Shown here in pieces: positions 46,029 through 54,553 of a DNA stretch of 64,000 nt (positions are counted from its first letter, which is position 1; each line of letters begins with the position of its first letter). Both the position numbers and the translations under genes were made by a program. The stretch is from Pseudomonas sp. SID14000 (lineage in GTDB: Bacteria; Pseudomonadota; Gammaproteobacteria; Pseudomonadales; Pseudomonadaceae). The notes under the pieces were generated by a model that saw only the letters and a list, made by a program, of their open reading frames with translations, did no database searches and was not told the DNA's origin. The DNA lies in contig NZ_NFZQ01000004.1 of NCBI RefSeq assembly GCF_002165135.1, positions 124,001 through 188,000 of the forward strand. The letters are read 5' to 3'.

Positions 46029-46762
46029 AGCATTTTCAACCCGCCGTTGACGGACAAGACTTCTCCCGTGACGTACAGGCCGCGCTCGGCCAGATACAGC
46101 ACCGCGTCGGCAATTTCTTCAGGCCGGGCGAACCGTTTGATCAACAGCCGCGACTGGATTTCCTGCTCATGGGCGCCGACCAGGGCTTCACTCATGTCGG
46201 TGCTGACGATGCCGGGCGCTACGGCGTTGACCCGGATGTTGCGCGGCGCCAACTCCACCGCCAGTGCGCGCGTCAATGCTTCTACACCGCCTTTGGCCGC
46301 GGCGTAGTTGCTCTGGCCCCTGCCGGGCTTTTGCGCGGCCACGGAACTGAGGTTGACGATGCACCCGCTGCGCTGGCGCATCATGCAGGGCAGCACCTGC
46401 TGACTGCACAACAGCGTGCCGATCAGGTTGGTCTGGATGACCTCGGTGATGTCGTTCAACGATTGCGTGGCAAGCAAACCGTCCCGGGTAATACCGGCGT
46501 TGTTGACCAACAAGTCGATACGCTCGAAACGCTGCTCGACCCGTTCGAAAAACGCCTGAATGCTCTGTGCATCCTTGACATCACACTGCACGGCCAGGCA
46601 CTCCCGGCCGAGCCCTTCGACCTGCGCCTGCAAGGCAGCGGCAGACGCCTCGTCACGGACATAACTGAAGGCAACCTGATAACCCGCGCCGGCCAGGGCC
46701 AGCACGATGGACTTGCCAATGCCGCGACTGCCGCCGGTCACGACAGCTATTTTCTGAGCCAT
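46025..46762 (-). CDS. 3-oxoacyl-ACP reductase (FabG-like)
   Basis: A 245-residue SDR with NADPH motif TGGSRGIG (about 9-16), NNAG (about 86), Ser in 'NLSSVAAQ' and Tyr-x3-Lys in 'SNYAAAKGGVE'. The 'APRNIRVNAVAPGIVSTDM' segment and length match FabG. It would reduce 3-ketoacyl groups made by the cluster's ketosynthases. It starts 9 bases after the aminotransferase-reductase gene. No dehydratase gene accompanies it. Confidence 0.88.
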   Translation of the reverse strand: MAQKIAVVTGGSRGIGKSIVLALAGAGYQVAFSYVRDEASAAALQAQVEGLGRECLAVQCDVKDAQSIQAFFERVEQRFERIDLLVNNAGITRDGLLATQSLNDITEVIQTNLIGTLLCSQQVLPCMMRQRSGCIVNLSSVAAQKPGRGQSNYAAAKGGVEALTRALAVELAPRNIRVNAVAPGIVSTDMSEALVGAHEQEIQSRLLIKRFARPEEIADAVLYLAERGLYVTGEVLSVNGGLKML

Positions 46763-46771
46763 GACCGCTCC

Positions 46772-49651
46772 TTAAAGTGAGTTTTGAGTTTTGAATTGCG
46801 CGAGAGTGAAGCCGTGGGTCGCGGCCAGTGCGCGGACCTGCTGAACTTGCTCGCGGCTGATATCGCCGTAGGAGCCGTGCTGGCTCATACCGGACAAGCC
46901 CATCAACACCGACTCGGCCATGCACGCATACAGCTGACCTTTTTTCAGGTAGGCCCGTACGTTGGGCGCCAGGCCGTCGTCGAACGGCGTCTGGACGATG
47001 CCGCCGTGCATGTAGAGCAGGTCTTCGCGTTGGCTCGGCAGGTCTTGATGGACGTTCAGCGGCACGGCGATATCGCAGATGACGCTGCGCTCGGCGAAAT
47101 GTTCGGCGCCGAGGAATGGCTGAGGCGCATTGGCCGCACACAGGACAACCCGTGCGCCCTTGAGGGCGTCGAGATCGTTGGTGACCGTGATGAAAGCGTT
47201 CGCGCCAAGGCGCTCATCCACCAGACGGGCGATGTGCAAACCGAGGTCGGCTTTTTGTCCATGTGAGCGCAACAAGTCACAAAAACCATCAAGGGTCAGC
47301 AGTCGCTGCGCCAACCGGTCGTGTTCGGCCGTGCCCTTGAGGATCGAACGGGCCGCGTCGGCGTAAATCAGTTGGGCAGTTTTCTCCAGGCGCCGAACCG
47401 AGCCGTCACGACCGCTGCCAATCAGAATCAGGTGATCGACGGTGGCGGACAGCACCGAGGCATAGGTCGAGGCAACGTTACCGGCGGCACCGACAACGGC
47501 AGCGGTTTGCTCGCGCAATGCCAGACCTTGCTGTACGCAGCCTTGCTCGATGGCTTCGAGCCCCATGCCGATGGTCAGGGCATTGCCGGACGTCAGCGCC
47601 ATGTCGGCAATCTTCAGCGCCTGACAATTGTTGGTGACGATCGAGGTGTACATCCCAAGGCCGGCGATGCTGCAGCCATCGGCGCGGGCATCGGTGATAC
47701 GTCTGCCGACTTCGTCGCGAATGGTGTCCAGGTCACCGCTGAGGATGTACTCGGCCATGGCATCCGAATCCATGCACAGCGGGTACAACGTGAACTCCAC
47801 CGCCATGCCGAGGCGCGACCGGATGATCACCGGGCCGACTGGCGCAGCGCGGCGTTCAGGCTTGGTGCGGTTGATGAACGTGCGTTTTTGTTCCGGGCTC
47901 AGGGCTGCCAGCGAGGGATCGACGTCACCGAGGATATCGGCATCGATCAGGTGGTTGATGAACGCTACCCGAGCGACAACTTCGACCTTGGCATCGATGT
48001 TTTCAACGGGCTCGGCCACCCGAAAATCGTCCTGACGGGCTGGCACAGCGGGAATCGAGTCCGCGCAGATACCCGCCGCCAACGGGAACGCATCGCCACG
48101 GCGCAGCATGTCGCAGACCCGTTGCAGGGCAGCGATCATCCCGTCGATTTCGCTCAGGGTGATACAGGCTGGCGGCTCCAGGCGAATCACGTTGGAGTTG
48201 CTGCCCGACGGTGCTACCCGTAACGCTTCGAATTGCAACAGGTAACCGGCGATCAAGTAACCCAAGGCATCGTTGTACTGGGCCGACGCCTGTACCAGCG
48301 AGCTGCTGACGCTCAAGTCGTGCAATTCCAAACCCACCAGCAAGCCACGCCCGCGCACATCGGCGATCACATCCGGATAGGCCATCTTCAGTTCATTGAG
48401 CGAGGCTTTGAGGTAGGCGCCCTTGGTGCGTATGTCTTTGAGCATCGCGTCGTCATTGGCGAACAACCGACGCAATGCCGACAGCGCGATATGGCAGGAC
48501 GCATCGTCCTCGGCGAAGGTCGAGCTGTGGATGTAGCTGAACTCGCCTTCGTAGTGGCTGCTGCGGATCACCGTGGCGGCGATTTTCATCAAGCCGCCGC
48601 CAAGGGCCTTGGACAGGCAGTAATAGTCGCCTTGCAGGTTGAACTGGCTGCTGGCAAGAAACGTCCCGGTGCGACCAAAACCCGACTGCACTTCATCGAC
48701 GATCAGCGGGCATTGTTGCTCGTTACACAGCTTGCGCAGCCCCAGATAGAACTCGGCCGCGAACTCGTTGATACCGCCTTCGCCCTGAATCGGCTCCATC
48801 AACACGGCGGTAATCCCACTGAACGGCAGTTGCACCACGTTCAGGCGTTCGCCGTCCCATTGCAGGCTCAACCAATGGTGCGTGTGCCGGGCAGGCAATT
48901 CCTGCAACTGACGGGGCTGCTGTGGGTCGATGAACTCGACGTTCAGACCAAAACGGGCAAACGGCGCCCGGTACTGACGGCCATAGGTCAGTTGCACGGT
49001 ATTGACCAATTTGCCGTGGAAGCTGCCGCGCAGGGCGACAAATACCGGTTCGATGTGCAACTGCGCCAGGTTGTGTTGGCGAACGGCTTCAACCACCTGA
49101 CGCAAGGTCACGCTGTTCAGGGTGGCCGGCAGGACACCCGCCGGCAGGTCGAGGTCGGCCACATCCAGCTCGCGGTAAGCGCGTTCGCTGGCGGTCAGGC
49201 TGGCCAGGGTGAAATCGATGTCGTCGAACTGCTTTTGCAGGCTTTTCTGGCGACGGAACTCCGCGTGCTTGACAGCGATTTCCACCGCCTCCGCGCCACT
49301 GTTGGAGAAAGTCGAAATATAACGTTCGGTGTTCTTCAGTTCACGATTGAAGGCGTCGCTGAGTTCTCGCCCCAATTGCCCGGCTGCACCGCGGATCGAC
49401 AATTGTGCGTTGAACGGCACGTCGTTGCGCAACAGCGCACAAAGCTGATCAACAAACTGCGGGTCGTTGTGGCCGAACAGTGCCGCACCGTAACCGCCGA
49501 GAAAGTCGGTGACCGTGACCATGTCGCCCTTGGGGTTGCGGTAGAACAACTGGCTACCGAGGGCGCGCTGAAACTCACATCCCAGGCCCAGTGCCTGGAG
49601 CAGGCCGACGAATTTTGGCCGAACGAAATCGCGATAATCCATGAATGTCAT
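46772..49651 (-). CDS. Bifunctional class III aminotransferase / fatty acyl-ACP reductase (AAR-type)
   Basis: A 959-residue two-domain protein. Residues about 25-520 are a fold type I, class III aminotransferase: 'FSNSGAEAVEIAVKHA', 'EPIQGEGG', 'IVDEVQSGFGRTG' (Asp319) and the PLP lysine in 'YYCLSKALGGG' (Lys348). Residues about 600-959 resemble cyanobacterial acyl-ACP reductase: 'IAGLGMYTSIV', nucleotide loop 'VVGAAGNVAS' (about 719-728), and 'QLYACMAESVL', which aligns with 'QMFACFAEAML' of AAR and keeps its catalytic Cys (here Cys910). Predicted action: acyl-ACP to fatty aldehyde, then transamination to a primary amine. The start is ATG at 49651 with AAGGG just before; ATG 49642 is the alternative. 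Confidence 0.85.
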   Translation of the reverse strand: MTFMDYRDFVRPKFVGLLQALGLGCEFQRALGSQLFYRNPKGDMVTVTDFLGGYGAALFGHNDPQFVDQLCALLRNDVPFNAQLSIRGAAGQLGRELSDAFNRELKNTERYISTFSNSGAEAVEIAVKHAEFRRQKSLQKQFDDIDFTLASLTASERAYRELDVADLDLPAGVLPATLNSVTLRQVVEAVRQHNLAQLHIEPVFVALRGSFHGKLVNTVQLTYGRQYRAPFARFGLNVEFIDPQQPRQLQELPARHTHHWLSLQWDGERLNVVQLPFSGITAVLMEPIQGEGGINEFAAEFYLGLRKLCNEQQCPLIVDEVQSGFGRTGTFLASSQFNLQGDYYCLSKALGGGLMKIAATVIRSSHYEGEFSYIHSSTFAEDDASCHIALSALRRLFANDDAMLKDIRTKGAYLKASLNELKMAYPDVIADVRGRGLLVGLELHDLSVSSSLVQASAQYNDALGYLIAGYLLQFEALRVAPSGSNSNVIRLEPPACITLSEIDGMIAALQRVCDMLRRGDAFPLAAGICADSIPAVPARQDDFRVAEPVENIDAKVEVVARVAFINHLIDADILGDVDPSLAALSPEQKRTFINRTKPERRAAPVGPVIIRSRLGMAVEFTLYPLCMDSDAMAEYILSGDLDTIRDEVGRRITDARADGCSIAGLGMYTSIVTNNCQALKIADMALTSGNALTIGMGLEAIEQGCVQQGLALREQTAAVVGAAGNVASTYASVLSATVDHLILIGSGRDGSVRRLEKTAQLIYADAARSILKGTAEHDRLAQRLLTLDGFCDLLRSHGQKADLGLHIARLVDERLGANAFITVTNDLDALKGARVVLCAANAPQPFLGAEHFAERSVICDIAVPLNVHQDLPSQREDLLYMHGGIVQTPFDDGLAPNVRAYLKKGQLYACMAESVLMGLSGMSQHGSYGDISREQVQQVRALAATHGFTLAQFKTQNSL

Positions 49652-49686
49652 ATCCCTTAAAAATAAAAAAGAGGCGGTCGCCAGCG

Positions 49687-50892
49687 TCAGTCTTGAGTGA
49701 CCTTTGCGCTGTAGAGCACTTGATAGGCGGCGCTGAATCCGTTGTCGTCGCGGTTCAGCACCAGGCAATGAGCAAGGCTCGCGGGGTGGGGCGCGCCCTG
49801 AATAAACGGCAGGTTCGCCACTGGCTGCTGCAAACCGGCAATCGGCGGCACGCTTTGGGCCTGCAATGCGCAACGCGCAAGAATCAGATCCACCAGGCTC
49901 GGCGCCGCGCTAAGAATGCCGTTGATCGCCAACCCACTGGTGATGTGCGAGGCGCGCGCAAGGGCCAGCGTCTGGCATAACACGCGGTCTTTGTGTGCAT
50001 CGCCGGTGCCGCTGCACACCAACACATCGGTTGGGCTGTCGGGCAGGCTCAAGCGACCGAGGGTGGCATGGGCCGTCATGTCGGCGAGGCAGGCCTGAGG
50101 ACCGGCCGGCAGGTCTTCGCGCCGACGCAGCACCAATGCTGCCGCGCCTTCCCCGGCAATGCCACCGGTGCCGCGAAGGTCAAACGGCAGCAGAGTGTTC
50201 GAGCCGTTGGCGCTGATGGCACCCGCCTGGACCAACCCGGACAGCGCCAGCGCATCCAGCTCGCTGCCCGCACCGACAATGATTGCCGCGTCAATTCGGT
50301 TGTCCTGCAAAGCGGCCGTAGCCTCACGCAAGGCTGCCAGGTTGCCGGCGACACCTTGCATATAGGCGTTGCACTCCCCCACCAGTTTCAGCGCCAGGCT
50401 GGTGACACCCAGCAAGCAGTTGCTCAAGCTCTTGAGCACCAGAAAAGGGTCCTGGGCACGGTCTTGCAGGATCCGTTTGGCGAACGCCGCCATGTCGGCG
50501 ACGCCGTCCTGCAGACAGCCGTGCAACAGCTCGGCATAGGATTCCAGAGACGGATGGGTGTAGCCGCCCTGACAGCAATACAAACCGAAACGGACATCCG
50601 GCTGCGCATCGGCCAGGCCTGCTTCTGCCAACGCCTGGCGTACCGCGCTGACCCCCCAAATCACTGCCGGCGTGCAGTAACGCTGAAGGTTTTGCGCAAG
50701 GTCTTGTCGGCTGCGTTGGTGGTCCTGATCCTGAATTTGCCCGAACGCCACCACGCGTTCGCTGCGGAACCGTCGGGCGTTCAGCGCCGTAATTGCACTG
50801 CGCCCTTCGTTCGCGGCTGCCCAAAAAGACTCGACGCCCCAGCCGCTGGGCAACACGCAACCCGCACCGGCAATCGCGACCGCCTGTTTCAT
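49687..50892 (-). CDS. Degenerate ketosynthase-fold protein, chain-length-factor-like
   Basis: A 401-residue thiolase-fold protein ('VAIAGAGCVLPSGWGVESFW' opening). Compared with the intact ketosynthases beside it, the catalytic Cys position reads 'NAYMQGVAG', with Met178 in place of Cys. The first His motif, HGTST, is replaced by 'SGTGDAHKD', and the second His region is 'INGILSAAPS'. It therefore cannot condense alone and resembles chain-length factors, which pair with an active ketosynthase. Its ATG overlaps the preceding active ketosynthase gene by 4 bases, suggesting the two form a heterodimer. Confidence 0.8.
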   Translation of the reverse strand: MKQAVAIAGAGCVLPSGWGVESFWAAANEGRSAITALNARRFRSERVVAFGQIQDQDHQRSRQDLAQNLQRYCTPAVIWGVSAVRQALAEAGLADAQPDVRFGLYCCQGGYTHPSLESYAELLHGCLQDGVADMAAFAKRILQDRAQDPFLVLKSLSNCLLGVTSLALKLVGECNAYMQGVAGNLAALREATAALQDNRIDAAIIVGAGSELDALALSGLVQAGAISANGSNTLLPFDLRGTGGIAGEGAAALVLRRREDLPAGPQACLADMTAHATLGRLSLPDSPTDVLVCSGTGDAHKDRVLCQTLALARASHITSGLAINGILSAAPSLVDLILARCALQAQSVPPIAGLQQPVANLPFIQGAPHPASLAHCLVLNRDDNGFSAAYQVLYSAKVTQD

Positions 50893-52187
50893 CGCGGCGC
50901 CTCCCGGTACTTGCCCAGCGCCAGCGAGGTGTTGAGGCCGCCGAAACCGAAGGAGTTGCTCAGGGCAACGTCGACCTTGCGCTTGACCGCTTGATGGGCG
51001 CAGTAGTCGAGGTCGCATTGTTCGTCGGCATCATGCAGGTTCAGGGTCGGCGTGATCCGATCATCCCGGCAGGCCAGGGCCGTGAGCATGAACTCCGGGG
51101 CTCCGGCGGCCGCAATCAGGTGGCCGAACTGGGATTTGTTGGCCGTCACCAACAACCGCCGATAATGTTCGCGCTCGGCAAACAGGGTCTTGATCGCCAG
51201 GGTTTCGGCAGCATCGTTGAGGGGTGTCGACGTACCGTGGGCATTGATCAGATCGACGTGTTGCGGCTCCAGCCCGGCATCCGTCAGGGCCGCCTGCATC
51301 GCCAGCACCGCTCCCCGGCCCTGCGGGTCGGGTGCGGTGATTTTGTAGGCATCCAGGCTGCTGCCGAAACCCAGCACTTCGGCGTACGGCGTGGCCCCTC
51401 GGGCAAGCGCCCGTTCGAGGGTTTCGAGCACGACAAAACCACCGCCCTCACCCGCGATCAAGCCACTGCGATGGAGGTCGAACGGCCGACACAATTCGGT
51501 GCCCCAACGCTGTTCGCTGCTGGCGGCGCCGAGCAGATACAGCGCGGTCATGGTGTCCAGACTCAGTACCGAATCGGCGCCCCCGGCAATGGCCACCTCG
51601 ACCTCGCCGCGGCGGATCATCTGGAATGCATTGCCGATGGCCTGGGACGCTCCCGCGCAGGCGCTGCTGATATTGATCACCGGGCCTTCACTACGGATGC
51701 CATCGGCAATCACCCGCGCAAGGCGGTCGTTGCTCTGACACAGCGAACCGTCAGGATCGACCTGCGCTTGTCGCGCCATCAGTTGAGCCCAGGACGGCGC
51801 CTGCGCCGGGTTGTCCGCCAGGCTGAGCAGCATGTCCTGCAAACGATGAGCTGGTACGCCGGACGCTGACAATACCGCCGCGCTGCGCAACTGTTCGGGG
51901 CTCAGGCCACTGTCGGCAATGGCTTGGGTGGCCGCAACCCATCCAAAGCGGGTGCGTTTTTCCAGCGCCCCCTCCCAGGCCGGATGGTCTTTCAAGTGCG
52001 CGGGCATCAAGCCCATATCCACGGGCGCTGCATAACGCACGGGGAAAGCACCCGCCTCGACACCTTCCGGTTGCCATGGCCGAATGCAATGCTCGCCGGC
52101 CAACATTTTTTGCCACATGGACTGCCACTCGAAACCGAAGCCGGTGACGGCGCCCATGCCCGTGATCACGATCCGTGTGGGGCTCAT
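50889..52187 (-). CDS. Beta-ketoacyl-ACP synthase (active, FabF-like)
   Basis: A 432-residue ketosynthase. Catalytic Cys177 is in 'NISSACAGASQAI'; His317 is in 'NAHGTSTPLND'; Lys351 and His356 are in 'NKSQFGHLIAAAG'. The family opening 'RIVITGMGAVTGFG' is at the start. It condenses an ACP-bound acyl group with malonyl-ACP. The ATG at 52187 was chosen as the family start; upstream in-frame residues overlap the previous gene. Both ends overlap neighbours by 4 bases, so the four ketosynthase-like genes are made as one coupled set. Confidence 0.92.
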   Translation of the reverse strand: MSPTRIVITGMGAVTGFGFEWQSMWQKMLAGEHCIRPWQPEGVEAGAFPVRYAAPVDMGLMPAHLKDHPAWEGALEKRTRFGWVAATQAIADSGLSPEQLRSAAVLSASGVPAHRLQDMLLSLADNPAQAPSWAQLMARQAQVDPDGSLCQSNDRLARVIADGIRSEGPVINISSACAGASQAIGNAFQMIRRGEVEVAIAGGADSVLSLDTMTALYLLGAASSEQRWGTELCRPFDLHRSGLIAGEGGGFVVLETLERALARGATPYAEVLGFGSSLDAYKITAPDPQGRGAVLAMQAALTDAGLEPQHVDLINAHGTSTPLNDAAETLAIKTLFAEREHYRRLLVTANKSQFGHLIAAAGAPEFMLTALACRDDRITPTLNLHDADEQCDLDYCAHQAVKRKVDVALSNSFGFGGLNTSLALGKYREAPR

Positions 52188-53266
52188 GGATAACTCTCCA
52201 TTGTCTCTTTGTCCGACGACGCTCTGGCCAGCAACACCGCGCCCCAATGCCCACCTCGGCTGTGTTCGAGCAACAACGTGTAACGGCTGGAACCCAGTGC
52301 CCAGGTCACAGCGATTTCGGTGAGCAAGGCGCTGCTGCCCAAGTCACCTACCAACGCCTTTGAGTGTTCGAGGGTGTGCCCCGATTGGCTGAACAACGCG
52401 GCAATCTGCGGATCCTGTGCGTCGGCGACGACTTGCCCGACATCGCTGAGGCACAGTTTTTCGTTGCTCAAAGCACGCTCAATGACGTCGCGACCAACCG
52501 CCAGTCCACGCTCGGGTTGCGCGCTGTAACCACGGGCAAACCCGACAATGCGCAACGCAGATTGAGCAGCGCTGCCCGGGTTGGTCGTCAGCAACAGTGC
52601 CGCAGCACCTTCGCCGAAAACCCACGGGCCAGGGTTCACAGGTGGGTGAGTAGCGTCACGCAGGTACAACGCCGGAGTGATGTTCGGACTGCTACTGATG
52701 ACGACGGCAGCATCGGCACGGCCTTCGCTCAGATGGCCGGCGGCATCCATCAAAGCATCCAGCCCCGCATTGCCCTGGGAGCAAAAGCCGCCCATGGGGC
52801 CCTTGCAACGCAAGGCCTCAGCCGCGTGGGCCATGACGCTGCTGTTGAGCATCATCAGCGCATGCAGCGGCGGAGTGTGGGCAAAGAATTGCGCCAAGAG
52901 ATCCGCCGGTTGTTCACCAATGGCGCGCACTGCATCCCAGCACGAGCTCGGGCCATCCACTTCCGGAATGGCAGCGGTCAATGCGATCCGCCCCTCGGGC
53001 AGTTCCAGCCCACGCAAGGTCTCGGCGAGACGGCCGGCGCAATACAGCAGACGCGCCCCCTGAGGCTCAAGGCTGCGGGACAACTTGCGGTCGTACACAC
53101 CGGCCGGCAAGGCAGGCGCTGCAACACAATGGGCCAGGCGTGCGGGGTCGAAATCCAGCGGTTGCGCCGCCTGAGGTTGACTGTCACGAGACGCACATTC
53201 AGTACCGGCGGCGTTGAGTACCGACGCAGCGGTGATGTAAACGGCTATTGAATTGGATCTGGTCAT
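52184..53266 (-). CDS. Short ketosynthase-like protein lacking both catalytic histidines
   Basis: A 360-residue thiolase-fold protein, about 70 residues shorter than a normal ketosynthase. A Cys is kept (Cys162 in 'GGFCSQGNAGLDAL'). The HGTST motif region reads 'ADAQDPQIAAL' and the second His motif reads 'VGDLGSSALLTE', so neither catalytic His is visible. It is probably a partner or chain-length-factor-like subunit for the active ketosynthase encoded just upstream, 1 base away. A decarboxylase or acyl-transfer role for the remaining Cys is an alternative. Confidence 0.78.
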   Translation of the reverse strand: MTRSNSIAVYITAASVLNAAGTECASRDSQPQAAQPLDFDPARLAHCVAAPALPAGVYDRKLSRSLEPQGARLLYCAGRLAETLRGLELPEGRIALTAAIPEVDGPSSCWDAVRAIGEQPADLLAQFFAHTPPLHALMMLNSSVMAHAAEALRCKGPMGGFCSQGNAGLDALMDAAGHLSEGRADAAVVISSSPNITPALYLRDATHPPVNPGPWVFGEGAAALLLTTNPGSAAQSALRIVGFARGYSAQPERGLAVGRDVIERALSNEKLCLSDVGQVVADAQDPQIAALFSQSGHTLEHSKALVGDLGSSALLTEIAVTWALGSSRYTLLLEHSRGGHWGAVLLARASSDKETMESYP

Positions 53267-53267
53267 T

Positions 53268-54542
53268 TCATGCCCTGCCCAGCACCAACGAACTGTTCAC
53301 GCCACCAAACCCGAAGGAGTTGGAGAGCACGACATTGATCGGTTGCTGCAACGGTTCGCAAAGGAATTTCAACTCCGGAAATTCAGATTTTTCCGGCTGA
53401 AAATTGAGGGTCGGCAAGGCCACGCCCAACTGAATGCTCATCAACGACAGCACCGCCTCAATGGCACCACTGCCGGCCAATGAATGCCCAACGGCAGATT
53501 TATTGGCGGTGAACGTCATCTGCTCCAGGGTTTCGCCGAAGACCTGCGCCAAGCCCAGGGCCTCGCAACGGTCATTGGCCTGGGTCGACGTACCGTGAAC
53601 ATTCACATGGTCCACAGCCGCACTGATCAGTTCGGCATCGGCCAGGGCCGCCGTCATGCAGTCGGCATACTTGCTGCCGTCGCGACTGCTGGAGGTAATT
53701 TTTTCTGCCTCGCACAGGTTCGCGTAACCCAGCACCCGGCCCAGCGAACAGGCCTGACGACGCTCGGCATGCTCGCGGGATTCCAGCACCAACAGCGCCG
53801 CCCCTTCACTCAGCACAAAGCCGCAGCGGTCCGGCATAAACGGCCGGCTCTGTTCTTGTGGGGAAAAGTCCACTCGCTGGCAGAGTGCGCCCAGCCCATC
53901 AAAGCTGTAGTAGGACAACTCATGGGCCATCAACTCCACCGCGCCACACAATGCCAGGTCGATCTCGCCACGGGCGATCGCTCGATAGGCGCTGCCGATG
54001 GCCATGGTGCCGGCAGCACAGGCATCGGAATGTGTGGAGATATGGTCACGTACACCCAACCATTCGGCGAGATAGCGGGTTTGCTGATCGACCCGCCGGG
54101 CAAACGCCCCACCGCTGAGGGTGTGGTTATCCAGGTAGTGGTCGAGATCGACCCGCCCCTGATCGTCCATGTAACGGCTGGCGTCCCGCAAATCACCGCT
54201 CTCGCAATGTTTGTTGGCCCCGACAAAAATGCCGCTGGCGACTCGGGCAAATGCGCCGTCGGCCAACCCGGCATGGGCCAGCGCCTGACGGGCCACGTAA
54301 TGCGCCAGCCATTCCTGGCGGGAGGTGGTCTGCAGATCACCCGGGAAGGCCGCCGCGATGACCTGCCATTGTTGCTCATCGATAAATCCGGCCGCCGGGT
54401 TAGCAAACCCCAGTTCGGCAAACGCCGGGTGCTGGCGAATGCAGGAACGCTTTTCGCTGATCGTCCTGAACAGCGAGGCCGCATCCAGTGCCGTGGGAGC
54501 CACCAGACCATAGCCGGTGACCAGAACCTCTCGGGCCTGCAT
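53268..54542 (-). CDS. Beta-ketoacyl-ACP synthase (active, FabF-like)
   Basis: A 424-residue ketosynthase with a full catalytic set: Cys175 in 'HSDACAAGTMAIG', His316 in 'NVHGTSTQAND', Lys348 and His353 in 'NKSAVGHSLAGSG'. The opening 'VLVTGYGLVAPTALDAASLF' is typical. With the degenerate protein encoded 1 base downstream it probably forms the first ketosynthase/chain-length-factor pair of the cluster. The ATG at 54542 is 11 bases after the carrier protein stop; a TTG one codon before is unlikely. Confidence 0.92.
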   Translation of the reverse strand: MQAREVLVTGYGLVAPTALDAASLFRTISEKRSCIRQHPAFAELGFANPAAGFIDEQQWQVIAAAFPGDLQTTSRQEWLAHYVARQALAHAGLADGAFARVASGIFVGANKHCESGDLRDASRYMDDQGRVDLDHYLDNHTLSGGAFARRVDQQTRYLAEWLGVRDHISTHSDACAAGTMAIGSAYRAIARGEIDLALCGAVELMAHELSYYSFDGLGALCQRVDFSPQEQSRPFMPDRCGFVLSEGAALLVLESREHAERRQACSLGRVLGYANLCEAEKITSSSRDGSKYADCMTAALADAELISAAVDHVNVHGTSTQANDRCEALGLAQVFGETLEQMTFTANKSAVGHSLAGSGAIEAVLSLMSIQLGVALPTLNFQPEKSEFPELKFLCEPLQQPINVVLSNSFGFGGVNSSLVLGRA

Positions 54543-54553
54543 CAAGGCAACCC

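Noticed and set aside
47321..49660. Long plus-strand open frames opposite the aminotransferase-reductase gene
   Set aside because: They are mirror frames of a GC-rich gene with clear motifs on the minus strand; their composition is typical of antisense artefacts.
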